From Porphyra umbilicalis (lineage: Eukaryota; Rhodophyta; Bangiophyceae; Bangiales; Bangiaceae): DNA of 64,000 nt. The notes beneath the pieces are model-generated. The model was not told the origin of the DNA, ran no database searches, and saw only the letters and a program-made list of their open reading frames with translations. Shown in pieces: positions 54,041-64,000 of the stretch. Each line of letters begins with the position of its first letter. Positions within the stretch are counted from its first letter, which is position 1. The stretch is taken from assembly GCA_002049455.2 (NCBI GenBank), contig KV918854.1, forward strand, positions 186,001 through 250,000, read 5' to 3'. A program made the translations under genes and the position numbers.

Positions 54041-55366
54041 ATGAGTGACGCACCTCGTGCCGGCGACGCGGCGGTCGCCGCCCCTGCGGCGCCGACAGAA
54101 CCGATTGGCGATGGCGCCGGCAGCAGCGGTGGCGGTGCAGCGCTCACGTCGGGAGCTGGTAGCGGTGTTGGTGACGGGAGCAGCGGCGGTCGCCGGGCGC
54201 CACGCGAGTCGATCAGCTACTCTGCTGCACGGGTGATCGGCAACGGGAGCTTTGGAGTCGTCTTTCAAGCCACCGTCCGTGAGACGGGGGAGACGGTGGC
54301 CATTAAGAAGGTGCTGCAGGACAAACGGTACAAGAACCGGGAGCTGCAAATCATGCGGATGCTTGACCACACCAACGTTGTGCAGCTAAAGCACTGCTTC
54401 TACTCGTCGGGCGACAAGCCGGACGAGGTGTATCTCAACCTCGTGCTCGAGTTCATTCCTGAGACGGTCTACCGCGTATCGCGGCATTACGGGAAGGTGA
54501 AGAAAGCCATTCCTGTCATCTACATCAAGCTCTACATCTACCAGCTGCTGCGGGCGCTTGCTTACATTCACTCCCTTGGCATCAGCCACCGGGATATCAA
54601 GCCGCCCAATCTTCTGCTTGACCCGAGCTCCCAGGTGCTGAAGCTGTGTGACTTTGGATCGGCAAAGATCCTGGTCGCCGGCGAGCCCAACATCTCGTAC
54701 ATCTGCTCGCGGTACTACCGCGCACCGGAGCTCATCTTTGGCGCCACCGACTACCTGCCTGCCATCGACGTGTGGTCGACGGGCTGCGTCATGGCGGAGC
54801 TGATGATCGGGCACCCGCTCTTCCCGGGTGAGAGCGGCGTTGACCAGCTGGTGGAGATCATTAAGGTCCTGGGCACCCCCTCCAAGGAAGAGATCCAGGC
54901 GATGAACCCCAACTACACCGAGTTCAAGTTCCCCCAGATCAAGCCGCATCCCTGGACCAAGGTGTTCCGGTCGCGGACTACGCCCGACGCCATCGACCTC
55001 GTCGCCAAGATGCTGCAGTACAACCCGTCGCTGCGACTCAAGCCGATGGACGGTCTCACGCACGCCTTCTTTGACGAGCTGAGGAACCCGGAGACGCGGC
55101 TACCGAACAGCAAGCCGTTGCCGCCGCTGTTTGACTTCAACGAACACGAGTTCCACACCGCCGGCGCGGATGCTGAGCGTATCCTGCCACCCGCCGTCTT
55201 TGTGGAGCTCCGCGAGAAGTACGGGCCACCAGGCGGCAAGGGCGGCGCTGCTGCGGGCGGTGCGGACGGGGCGGAAGCGGCGGGCGATGCGGGTGGTTCG
55301 ACACAAGGAGGCGGCAGCTCCGGCACAGCGGATGCAGCCGGTAACGGCGCCGCGGGTGGTCATTGA
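54041..55366 (+). CDS. GSK3: Glycogen synthase kinase 3 / Shaggy-like kinase
   Basis: 441 aa, intact frame, no intron seen. N-terminus 1-55 is Gly/Ala/Ser-rich and lacks the animal RTTSFAE Ser9 inhibitory motif. The kinase domain shows [13 protein letters not shown] (glycine loop, ~66-78), VAIKK (K89), [18 protein letters not shown] (183-193; most GSK3 proteins have Gln for the second Pro), CDFGSAK (204-209), the activating Tyr220 in [38 protein letters not shown] (axin/FRAT-binding helix region) and PHPWTKVF. The C-terminus is Gly/Ala-rich. It phosphorylates primed Ser/Thr-rich substrates in signalling and carbon metabolism. Codon use is milder in GC than the neighbours and there are no C/G runs inside, consistent with a constrained, well-expressed gene. 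Confidence 0.97.
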   Translation: MSDAPRAGDAAVAAPAAPTEPIGDGAGSSGGGAALTSGAGSGVGDGSSGGRRAPRESISYSAARVIGNGSFGVVFQATVRETGETVAIKKVLQDKRYKNRELQIMRMLDHTNVVQLKHCFYSSGDKPDEVYLNLVLEFIPETVYRVSRHYGKVKKAIPVIYIKLYIYQLLRALAYIHSLGISHRDIKPPNLLLDPSSQVLKLCDFGSAKILVAGEPNISYICSRYYRAPELIFGATDYLPAIDVWSTGCVMAELMIGHPLFPGESGVDQLVEIIKVLGTPSKEEIQAMNPNYTEFKFPQIKPHPWTKVFRSRTTPDAIDLVAKMLQYNPSLRLKPMDGLTHAFFDELRNPETRLPNSKPLPPLFDFNEHEFHTAGADAERILPPAVFVELREKYGPPGGKGGAAAGGADGAEAAGDAGGSTQGGGSSGTADAAGNGAAGGH

Positions 55367-56161
55367 CGGGAGAGGAGGACATACGCCGTTTTTGGCTTTA
55401 TCAACCTGCGCGTGGTATGGAGGTTGTTGAGAGCGAGACATTGTCAAACCCTGTACAGCCCGGGAAGGAGTTTTTTCTGTGCTCCGCCGTCGTGCTTCGT
55501 CGTACTTGTGTGTGAGGCACAGGCGACTCGGGTCTGCTTTAGTGTAGCCTATGGTCTTCCCCACCGACTGCCCCCGCCCTGGGGTGGTGGGCGGCTGGGC
55601 GGGGCGGCAGGCGGCGCGGGCACTTGTGTTGCTGCTCCTTCTCTCTTGCCTCATTGAATATGGGTGGTCAGCGGGTTGCCGGACGGCGGGAATCCTACCC
55701 GCATGACTAGGCGATGCCACACGCTTTGTCAGTGCCACTTTTTTTGTGCTGTTGTTTTCGTTTCTCGTGTATCTTCTCTGCATGTGTTCGTTGTGGTGCC
55801 ACTCCTTCGCGAGGTTCCTGGCGCAGCCTGGTGCCTTTTCCTTGCTCCACAGTGGAGAATACCTGATCGGCGGGTGCCTCTCACGGTAGAGCTGCGAGTG
55901 ACGGTGGGATAATGGTCCTCCCGTACACGCACAGAGTTGACGTTGACGGCCGCTGCGTTGACTGGTTTCGCTCGCGCAGCGGCCAGGAGATAACAGTCGC
56001 TTGCTTTGTGAGAGTGACGCGTGGTAAATGGAGCAAGAAACTCGGCTCTCGCTTGTACAGAGCCCCTAGCGAGAAGCAGCGACTGCCCAGAGAATGAAGT
56101 AAACGACGCGGGAGACCCCAAGTTTCGCGCAAGCGACCAACAGCGAAAAAACATGGAGCGT
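55367..56161. other. Convergent 3' intergenic region, lower GC
   Basis: Between the stops of GSK3 (+) and the RlmN-like gene (-); presumably the two 3' UTRs. T-rich stretches at 55735-55800. No gene recognised. Confidence 0.45.
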
Positions 56162-57898
56162 TCATGTGGTCGACGCGGCAGCCACCGCGCCCTCCTGGTC
56201 ACTGACCGCGGCCGTGTCACCCACCCGCACCGTCGGCGGCCCCGGCCGGCGCCGCGCCGACGACGCGGCACGCACCGCCTCGCCGTCAACAGCGTGCTCA
56301 AACGCCGTCGGCACGCGCATGCGGGGCGGCGACGGGCGGTCGCCCGGCTGCCCCAGCTGCCCGCACGCCGCCATCTCATCGTCGCCGCGGCTCTCCCGAA
56401 TGGTGACGGTCATGCCCTTGCGGACCAGAAAGTCCTGGAACGCCAACATCGTCGCCCGGTCCGACGGGGTAAACTCGCTGCCGGCGTGCACGTTAAAGTG
56501 GATGAGGTTGATCTTGCACGGCACACCGGCGGTGAGGCGCAGGATCCGCCGCGCGTCGTCGAGGCTGTCATTGACGCCACGGAGCATGACGTACTCAAAG
56601 AATACCTTGGCTTGCGTGCGGCCGGCGTTGCCCCGCGGGAACTCCTCGCGGAGCACCCCCATCAGCGACGACAGCGGATACTTGCGGTTGATGGGCATAA
56701 TCCACGAGCGCACCTCGTCCGTGCTCGCGTTGAGGGACACGGCCAGGTTGGCCTTGGACTCCCGCGCAAAGCGGCGGATTTCGGGCACGAGGCCAGACGT
56801 GGACACGGTCACCTTGTTGTGGCTCATATTGAGCCCGTCCCCATGCAGCAACGTGTCCACCGCTGGCAGCACCGCGTGGATGTTGTGCAGCGGCTCGCCC
56901 ATGCCCATGAACACCACGTTGGAGATGTGGGCTTCGGCCTCAAAGTGCCGCCGCGTCTGCACGACCTGGTCGACAATTTCGCCGACCGTCAGGTGGCGGC
57001 GGAGGCCCATCTTGGCGGTTAGGCAAAACTGGCAGTTGAGGGCGCAGCCGAGCTGCGACGAAACGCAAAGCGTCGTGCGGCCGGGCGCGGGGATGAGCAC
57101 GCTCTCAATGATCCCCGCCGACGCGCCCGGCTCGTCGCCGGGCAGCCGAAAGGTAATCTTGCGCGTCCCGTCCGCCGCCTGATGCACCCGATTGATGGCC
57201 AGCGCGTCGACGACTGCCTCGTCGGCCAGCGCCGCGCGAAAGGCCTTGGACAAGTCGGTCATCTCCTCAAAGGACGACGCCCACTTATCCGTCTTGTACA
57301 ACCACTTCCACAGCTGCCGCGCGCGGAAGCGCGGCTGCCCAATCGACACCACCCACTCCTCCATCTGGGGGAGCGTCATGCACTTGAGCACCGCCCGCCC
57401 GGCCGCGTCGCGCACCACGTCGGACGAGGCGCCCTCATTCGCAGTGACCACGTCCCCCTTGAGGCGGTGCACGGGGAGCTGGCCGCCGCTGCTGTCAGCG
57501 ACGGCGGCGACGGCGGCGCCGCGGCGGGGGGGAGGGCCCCCGCCAGATGCTGCTACGGCGGCAGCGGCGGCGGCGGCGCCCGCGGAGCGGCCGCGGGGAG
57601 CCGCTGGCCGGCCGCCCGGCTTGGCGGCGCCGTGGAGGCCAGCGGCGGGCCCACGGCGGCCGGGCGCCGGGGAGGCGATGGGGCGGGGGCGGCCACTGGC
57701 GTCCCGTCGGGGCGCCGCTGCGGACGCGCAGACGGTTGCCGCAGGGGCGAGGGGCGCCGGGGCGCCGCCGAGCGCGCGGCGCCCGGCGCAGGCGGCAAAT
57801 GCACCCGGCGGCAGCTGCCGCGACGCCGTGCGCCACAGCACGTGCGCCGAAGACGCAAACGCCGTGGCAGTCGCGATGCTCCACGGCGGCGGCGCCAT
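56162..57898 (-). CDS. rlmN-like: RlmN/Cfr-family radical SAM rRNA (adenine-C2) methyltransferase, organellar
   Basis: 578 aa from ATG 57898 (MAPPPWSIATATAFASSAHV), frame intact. Residues 1-130 are Ala/Arg/Ser/Pro-rich with almost no acid in the first 60, a transit-peptide profile (plastid or mitochondrion). The RlmN N-domain follows (MEEWVVSIGQPRFRARQLWKWLY, ~179-201). Radical SAM cysteines are C285, C289 and C292 in GCALNCQFCLTAKMG. Other family marks: NVVFMGMGEPLHN, NKVTVSTSGLVPEI, AVSLNASTDEVRSWIMPIN, KVFFEYVMLRGVNDS, INLIHFNVHAGSEF. The methyl-carrier Cys is present in ESRGDDEMAACGQL. It methylates C2 of an adenine in the large-subunit rRNA (A2503 in bacteria) and in some tRNAs. A C-terminal Arg/Pro extension of about 55 residues follows. 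Bacterial-type gene, probably of organellar origin. Confidence 0.95.
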   Translation of the reverse strand: MAPPPWSIATATAFASSAHVLWRTASRQLPPGAFAACAGRRALGGAPAPLAPAATVCASAAAPRRDASGRPRPIASPAPGRRGPAAGLHGAAKPGGRPAAPRGRSAGAAAAAAAVAASGGGPPPRRGAAVAAVADSSGGQLPVHRLKGDVVTANEGASSDVVRDAAGRAVLKCMTLPQMEEWVVSIGQPRFRARQLWKWLYKTDKWASSFEEMTDLSKAFRAALADEAVVDALAINRVHQAADGTRKITFRLPGDEPGASAGIIESVLIPAPGRTTLCVSSQLGCALNCQFCLTAKMGLRRHLTVGEIVDQVVQTRRHFEAEAHISNVVFMGMGEPLHNIHAVLPAVDTLLHGDGLNMSHNKVTVSTSGLVPEIRRFARESKANLAVSLNASTDEVRSWIMPINRKYPLSSLMGVLREEFPRGNAGRTQAKVFFEYVMLRGVNDSLDDARRILRLTAGVPCKINLIHFNVHAGSEFTPSDRATMLAFQDFLVRKGMTVTIRESRGDDEMAACGQLGQPGDRPSPPRMRVPTAFEHAVDGEAVRAASSARRRPGPPTVRVGDTAAVSDQEGAVAAASTT

Positions 57899-58293
57899 GG
57901 TCACGGCAGGGGCGACGTGCAGAGCCGGGTCGAGTCGGGACGGCAGCCGGCGAGACGCGTACGAAAGAAGCAAAAAAAAGCAGCTCCACGCGGAGAAGTG
58001 TGGCAGGTGTCGAACAACAATATCGCTAGCCGTTTGAGGCTGCCAGTGTAGGCAGGTACGGGTGCGCGTAGGCGGGTACGAGCGGGATGGGGAAGCCCAG
58101 ACAAAGGCGGGACACTGAGCAGCAGCAGCGGAAGCAACGGAAGGAGGCGACACCCACAACGGACGATAGCCCATTTGCATGAGATTCTGAAGCTGGGGAT
58201 ATTAGCTCGCCGGCGGCACACTTCTTGTACTCATACATGTAAGTTGGTCTAATCGCCAGCGGCAGTGTAAGTACCAGACAACCAGCTGTTGCT
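57899..58293. other. Upstream region of the RlmN-like gene
   Basis: Mixed-composition sequence containing the promoter and leader of the RlmN-like gene. No other feature supported. Confidence 0.4.
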
Positions 58294-59220
58294 GTCTCAT
58301 GAGCAGGCCTCACCAAGGGTATCAGTCTCAGCCACGAGTACGGTATGTGGCTCGGATCCAGCCACCGAGTATTGGCTGACAGTGAGCCGGATTTTAGACG
58401 TCCGAGTATGAGTATCGCTCAAACCTGACAGAGCGGGTATCAAGAGTACATACCCTTGAAGTTTTGGGACGTCGGTATCCAATGTCGTTCCGAGGCGCGG
58501 GTATGCGTATACCTTTCACAGGAATGCATATTTCCTTCGTGCAGCTAACTTTGTAGTTTTGATACCAATTTATTCGTTAAGCGGCTGATGTCGTCGTGGT
58601 GCCGGACCTCCGTTGGCTCCTCGGCCCGAACGAGCATTGTCACTGGGTCCGACCGGGCGGCGATCAGGGCTACAGGCCCTGTCGAATGCGTCCACCCCAA
58701 GGACCGATTGGAACTCTCGGTGGAAGTGCAAGGAGCGAGCGAGAGGCTCGCGAAAGGCGAGACGAACGGGAGGGTTGGGAAGGTGACCGCCGCCGCGCCG
58801 CGTGGTGGGCGAGGATGAAGATCGGGGCGGAGGAACGGGGAGAGCAGAGAAGGATGACGGACGCCTAAGAGCGCAAGAGGGTGGATGGTGGGCTGTCACT
58901 CGCTTCGCACGCATGCAGATGCGTGATGTTGGCCCGAATCGCACGCTCTGCCTCTGCTCAGATTGCCAGGCATCGATTTGATGTGGGAGTATCCGGTCAA
59001 TTCACCGTCAAAAGTGTCGAATTATCCAGAATCGAGAGTACAAGTAACACTCTTAATACCCTTGAACGTCAGGTTTCGCGGGTATCTGAGCACTGCTCAT
59101 TCACCGAGTATGGGTATTGGGGAAGGACCGAAAAATCCCGCGAGTATGAGTATATACCCGAAAAATATACTCGAGTGATACCCTTCCCGAAATACTCTTG
59201 GTGAGGCCTGCTCATGAGAC
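58294..59220. mobile_element. Non-autonomous element with perfect 24-bp terminal inverted repeats, 927 bp
   Basis: 58294-58317 and 59197-59220 are perfect 24-bp inverted repeats (start GTCTCATGAGCAGG). Just inside each end the match continues loosely (GGTATCA and CGAGTA). Subterminal zones carry repeats of GAGTATGAGTAT and GGGTAT in both orientations at 58320-58515 and 59040-59180. The centre (58560-58870) is more GC-rich and may be captured sequence. No clear target-site duplication and no transposase frame. Confidence 0.75.
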
Positions 59221-60276
59221 GGTTGAGCTCAACCAGCCCAAAATCATGACTATCTCTCCTGACAGGAAGAGGAAAAAAGACATGCATGCACGACAAGTGC
59301 ACACGGTTGCGGCGTTTGGCATCCACCCTAAAAAGCACTGCAGAGGCGCCGTCGGCGTGTTTGCAGCCATTCCAAGCCGTCGCCCCACCCCCCCTGCGCC
59401 GCTCTCTGGTGGCCGCAGCGATCATCCTCGCCCGCTGCCGCCGCCCCGCCGCACCGAAGCTCTAGAGCGCGCCATGGCGACTGCCACGAGTGGTCTCCAC
59501 GCGACGTCGAGGTCTTTCACACCCCCACCTTGCGGCATACAGCCACCGTCCTGTGCTCGTCGCAAGCCGTCCCGCGGCCGTGACTCGGCGCCACGGGCAC
59601 GCACGCACGCCGCGCGGCAGCCACGAAGCGGGCCCTTTATCCCCGTGAAAGGAATGCCCCCACTGGCCGCCGTGCGTCGTGTACAGAGGTGGTACCATGA
59701 CGGCGGATCGACAGTCAGGCCCGCGCCCGCCCGCAGCAAGCCTCGACCTCCCACCCGGCCGCGCGCTTCCACCAACCAAGCCGCCGCCGCCGACGGTCCG
59801 TGGACAAAGGACAGGGCGTTGCGTCGCGCCACCGACGCCCCAGCGGTGGGCAAACGAACGCTCCTACCACGCCGCCAGGCGGCGCCGGGCGCCCAAGGCA
59901 GCCACCGGCGTGCCAGCGCCGACCCATGCCGACGCGCCCTCGGCACGAGCGCACGGCCTCGGCGGGGCCGCCGCGATACGATGCAGCGGCGACCGGTGCC
60001 ATGCCCGTGGCGCCGCAACACTTGCGGGACGGCCGTTTTTGCCACCAGTGTCACCGCCGGTCGCTGCGCCGGCCGTCACGGCGCCCTCGCGGCCGCCGAG
60101 TTGTCACGGTTGCGCTCCTGGACCCTCGTCCCCGAGGCTGTGGACACTCGTCCCCGAGGCTGTGAGTTACGCTTGGAGTCCTTTGCATGACCCCCCGCAC
60201 CGGTAGGCGCGCACGCGCGACCCGGGTCCGTCTTGGCCTGTACCCAGACACTAAAAAATGGCACACACGCCCCGCC
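59221..60276. other. Intergenic, GC-rich, no supported gene
   Basis: Open frames on both strands are Arg/Pro-rich and show no domain. A duplicated CCTCGTCCCCGAGGCTGTG / CTCGTCCCCGAGGCTGTG segment lies at 60123-60162, just downstream of the DUF3684-related gene. Confidence 0.4.
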
Positions 60277-60529
60277 TCACGGGCCGGCGGCGCCCCCCCC
60301 CCCCCCAGCCGTCCCCCCGCCACCGCCGCCAGCAGCGCTGGCAAGTACGCCTGCACGTACGCCTCGAGGTAGTGCTCGTGGGTGGCGTCGTGGGCGGCCA
60401 CAAAATTGTGCGCGAGCTCATGCGCGAAAATCACATACCAGTAGACGGCCGCGTCGATGACCGCCGGCGGGGACCCGGCAGACGGCCCGCCACCGCCACC
60501 ACCGCCACCGCCGCCACCGCCGCCGCCGG

Positions 60530-60567
<38 letters not shown>

Positions 60568-61268
60568 CCCCCGTCGTGCAACGTCGCCCAAAAGCGCACG
60601 TTAAAGTAGAGCGAGCGCCCCGCGTTAAACGCCACCGTCCGCGCCGAGGGGTCATAGTAGACGGCCACCGCCGCCGGGTCGAGGCGAAACACCCCCCCCG
60701 CAAGCTCGGTGAGCAGCCGCACAAAGCGGCGCGTCGCGGGCGCGCCCGCACAGGGCGGGTGGCCCCCCGCCGCCGGGAGCGGCGGGGACCCCGCCTCGGA
60801 CGCCACCCACGCGGCCGCCCCGGCGAGCCGCCGCGCCGCATAGACGGCGACGCCGCCGACGGGCGGCAGGCGCAGCAGGTCGTGGCCGGGGATGATCTCA
60901 CACGAGGCGGGCCCGCCGCCGCCCCCGTCGGGCGGCAGCAGCGCCGCGTCGGCCGCCGCGGCGGGCGGCCGCCCGTCGCGGGGGAGGGGGCGGCACGCCG
61001 CCACCGACGCGGCGAGCGACTCGCGGAGGCGCCCGGCGGCGGCCGCGTCGCGGCGCGCATCCGACGGCGTGTCGGCGCCGTTGGTGGGGGGGGCGAGGAG
61101 GCCGGCCAGACCCGCACCGCCGCTGCCGCTGCCGCCGGCGACGCCGCTGCCGGCAGCGGGGGGGGGGGCGGTGGGGACGGGCTGCCGCCGGTGGCGGCCG
61201 ACGCCTGCGGGCGCGGGCAGGCCCATGGCGGCGAGGGCGCGGGCAAAGCCCCCACGCCGCCGCAATGA

Positions 61269-61302
<34 letters not shown>

Positions 61303-62246
61303 GGCGGCGCGGCAACCCCCGTCGACGCCGTCGGCCGCGGCGGCACGTCGGCAGGCGGCAGCCCGTCGGGCACGCGCTCGGATGCCCCCCTCCCGCCCCT
61401 CCCCCCCAGCGGGCGCGACGGCGGCGTCGACGCCGACGGCGGCGGCGGCAGCGGGCGCTTTGGGTAGGCCCCATTGGCACTGGCGAGCGCGTTGCTCACG
61501 GCCGCCACGCGCCCCCCCCCCCCCCCCCCCCCCCCCCTTCCACTCGCGGAGCGCGCGCGCCACGTGCGCCGGGTCGACGTCTGGAAACGCGTCGGCGAGC
61601 GCCGCCGCCTCCTCGTCGAGCGCCTTGGCGTCGGCGGCGGCGGCGGCCGCCCGCTCCGCGTCGGCGGCCGCCTTGGCGTCGGCCGCCGCTGCCGCGGCGG
61701 CCGCCTCCTCGGCGGCCGCCGCCGCCGCGACGCGCGCCGCGCGCACGACGCGGTCGACGGGAAAGCCGCGGGCGCGGAGCACGCCGAGGGGCGTTTCAAG
61801 GACGGACGCGAGGAGGAGGCACCGCTCCAGGGGGCACCGCTCCAGGGCGGCCGTGCCGACCGCGCGCCCAACGTCAAAGGCGTCGACGCCGGCGGCGGTG
61901 ACGAGGAGGACGAGGGGGGGGGGGGCGCCGCCGCCGGCGGCAGCGTCGGGCGGCGGTGACGGCGGCGCGTGGGTGCCGCCCCCGCCGCCGGGCGGGGGCT
62001 CCCCCCCCCCGGCGAGCGTCGACAGCGCGGCAACGACGCCGCCAAAGAGGCGCCCCGCCGCCACGGCGGTGGCGTCGGCGACGGCGGCGACCCCGCCCCC
62101 CCCGCCCCCCCCCACCGCCCGCCGACGGCCACGCACGTCACGTCCGTAACGGCAATGGCGGAGCGAAAGGTGAGGCGCTCGGCGAGCCCCGCCACTGACC
62201 GCACGGTCAGGCGGCCGGCCGCCAAGCCGCGGCCGCGGGGCGTCAA

Positions 62247-62278
<32 letters not shown>

Positions 62279-64000
62279 GCAGCAGCAGCGGCAGCCGCTG
62301 GCGGAGGAGCGCGTCGAGCGCCGCGGCGGTGCCGCCCGGGTCGGCGCCCTCCCCCCCCCCCGGCAGCGCCGTGACGGTGTGGCTCCGCGTCACGACCGTC
62401 GAGAGAAAGGGCACGCCGAGGGCGGCGTAGAGGCCCTCCAGCGCCGCCGAGGGGGGGGCCGCCCACGGGCGGAAGCGCGCCTGCAGCATCGTGTCGTCGA
62501 CAATGACGAGCGCCGAGGTGGGGAGGAGGCGAAACTCAACCGCCGCCCCGTCTTGGTCCTCCTCCTCCTCCTCGTCGCCGCTGAAGCCGCCGCTGCCGCC
62601 GCCGCCGCCATTGGCGGCGGCACAGACGGACGCGGCGTCGCCGTCGGAGACGGCGGCGCCCCCCCCCTCCCCGCCGCGGTGGCCGACGAGGCACGGCGCG
62701 CGAGCGAGCGACCGCACAACGTCGCGCGGCAGGCGGCTGTGCCCCGCGGCAATCGCCTCGAGCACCCCCCGGTAGGCCGCTTCCCCGCCGAGGCGTTCGA
62801 GGCACCCCGCCGGGTCGGCGGCGAGCGCCGCCGCCAGCTCCCCCACCCCCGGCGACCGCCGCACGCCCGCCTCGGCGAGCAGCCGGTCGACGGTTGGGGA
62901 CAGGTGGATGACCTCAAAGAGCGCCGCCGCCACCTCGTCCGCCGCCGCCGAGGCGCTGTCGTGGCCACCGTCGCCGTCGCCGCTGCCGCCGCCAGTGGCG
63001 CCCCCCCCCCCCCCGCCCCGCCCTCCCCCCGCGGGCGCGCCAAGTAGACGTGCGCCGGCGCCCGCCACGCCACGCCCGGCGCCCCGTCTGCCCCGTGGAC
63101 GACGACTGGGATCCACGCGGCGGCGGCGAGCGCCGCCCACTCGGGCGCGCCGAGCTCCCCCCGCCGCCCCGCGAGGAACTCGAGCGCCCCAAGCGCCGCC
63201 CGCATCACCGCCGCCGTGACGGCAAAGGCGCGGCCGCCGCCGGCGGCCGCCGCCGCCGCCGCCGTCGCCGACGCGGGCGCGCCGCCACCCCCGCCGCCGC
63301 CACCGCCGCCGGGGCGCGCGCGGCGGGCGCCCGCCGGCGGCGGCGCGGCGGCGGCCAGGCCGCGCACGAGCGCCAGCACCGCCGCCACGGCGGCGGCGCC
63401 GTCTGGCCGCGGCGCCACGCGCAGCGTGGGCGCGAGCGCCGCGACGCGGGCGTCGAGGACGGGCAGACACACGGCGGCGGCCGCACCGTCGACGACCACG
63501 TGGGGGTAGGCCGCCAGGACGGAGGTGGCCCTGCCGGCGGCGGCGCCACTGCCGCCGCCGTCGCCCGCCGCCGCCGCCGCCACCACCGCCCGCACGTTGA
63601 CGGTGGTGGCGGGTAAAAAGCGGGCCGCCCGCGCCGCCGCCGACCGCCCATACTCGTCGTCGTAGGCCCCCCCGCGCCCGAGGCCGGCGGCGAGGTACCG
63701 CAGCCGCACCTGCGCCGGCCGGTCGTCCCAGGCCACGCCGGCGGCGGCGGCCGCCGCGTCGACGCCCGCCGCCGCGGCAATGGCCGAGAGGAGGTCGGGG
63801 AGTGGCGGGCGCTCCCGCACGCCGAGGGAGGCGAGCAGCGTGCGCTCGCGGGCGGCGGGCTCGGACGCGGAGGGGGGGGGGGCGCCATTCCCGTCGGCGG
63901 CCGCGGCCGCGGCTCCCGCGGCGGGGCCCCACCGCAGCAGCCGCACGCAGCCGAGGGCGCGGAGGTCCGCCGTCGGCAGGTAGAGCTGCGACGGCGCGTA
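60277..64000 (-). CDS. Large DUF3684/sacsin-related protein, 5' partial, frames broken at C/G runs
   Basis: C-terminal ~1240 residues of a protein that continues beyond the window (the ATPase-like N-terminus of this family would lie there). Order: PTADLRALGCVRLLRWGP, LLASLGVRERPPLPDLLSAI, EWAALAAAAWIPVVV, VIHLSPTVDRLLAEAGVRR, LPTSALVIVDDTMLQARF, GLYAALGVPFLSTVVTR, VRSVAGLAERLTFRSAI, VLLVTAAGVDAFDVGRAVG, GFPVDRVVRAARVAAAAAAE followed by an Ala/Glu coiled coil and a CUE-like AFPDVDPAHVARALREW, then IIPGHDLLRLPPVGGVAVY, YYDPSARTVAFNAGRSLYFN and VYWYVIFAHELAHNFVAAHD. Shifts fall in runs at about 63001-63012, 62097-62110 and 61512-61537. The likely stop is at 60277 after a last G run; another frame would extend to 60051. 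Role unknown; possibly chaperone-related. Confidence 0.7.

Noticed and set aside
1..64000. tRNA, rRNA or snRNA genes
   Set aside because: No A/B-box plus T-loop arrangement or rRNA core sequence was found by eye; a covariance-model search would be decisive.

Overview
The window looks like nuclear DNA of a very GC-rich, intron-poor eukaryote. The evidence is the set of eukaryote-only genes (TOM40, GSK3, histone H3, DBP4/DDX10), four GT-AG introns of 177-328 bp that can be placed by frame, and Ala/Gly/Pro/Arg-rich proteins, several with transit-peptide-like N-termini and bacterial-type bodies (RlmN, EF-G-like, Mip-type FKBP). This pattern fits an alga, and a bangiophyte red alga (Porphyra/Pyropia type) is the best guess. 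The identification is an inference from composition and gene content, not a database result.

Layout. 1-11 kb: 3' part of a HAD phosphatase (-), a STE20-like pseudokinase (-), a membrane-anchored tyrosinase (+) and a membrane-anchored alpha/beta hydrolase (-). 11-25 kb: an accessory island holding the two classical PIF/Harbinger genes (a Myb/SANT protein at 13.2-15.6 kb and a DDE transposase at 21.9-23.5 kb, convergent), an H3 variant lacking Lys9 and Lys27, satellites, and lower-GC flanks that share inverted sequence. 26-41 kb: Nudix hydrolase (+), FKBP (-), EF-G-like GTPase (-), a beta-amylase homologue that seems catalytically dead (+), and a degenerate 2OG-oxygenase-like protein (+). 41-43 kb: a CACTA-like non-autonomous transposon and an unresolved small gene. 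43-50 kb: TOM40 (-), a 2OG-Fe(II) oxygenase (+), and the DBP4/DDX10 ribosome-biogenesis helicase (-). 50-54 kb: lower-GC repeat DNA with an inverted-repeat element. 54-58 kb: GSK3 kinase (+) and RlmN-type radical SAM methyltransferase (-). 58-60 kb: an element with perfect 24-bp terminal inverted repeats. 60.3-64 kb: the 3' part of a large DUF3684/sacsin-related protein (-).

The genes form no operon or obvious pathway; most are housekeeping functions (ribosome assembly, mitochondrial import, plastid or mitochondrial translation). Two patterns stand out. First, about half the coding sequences read through only if a run of C or G changes length by one or two bases, so gene models here need transcript or polished-read support. 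Second, the 11.4-24.8 kb island combines Harbinger genes that share a T-run/hairpin/T-run 3' element, inverted flanks with GAATGGGG snap-back hairpins, and a histone variant. It may be a very large or composite Harbinger element, which is the most interesting hypothesis in this window.
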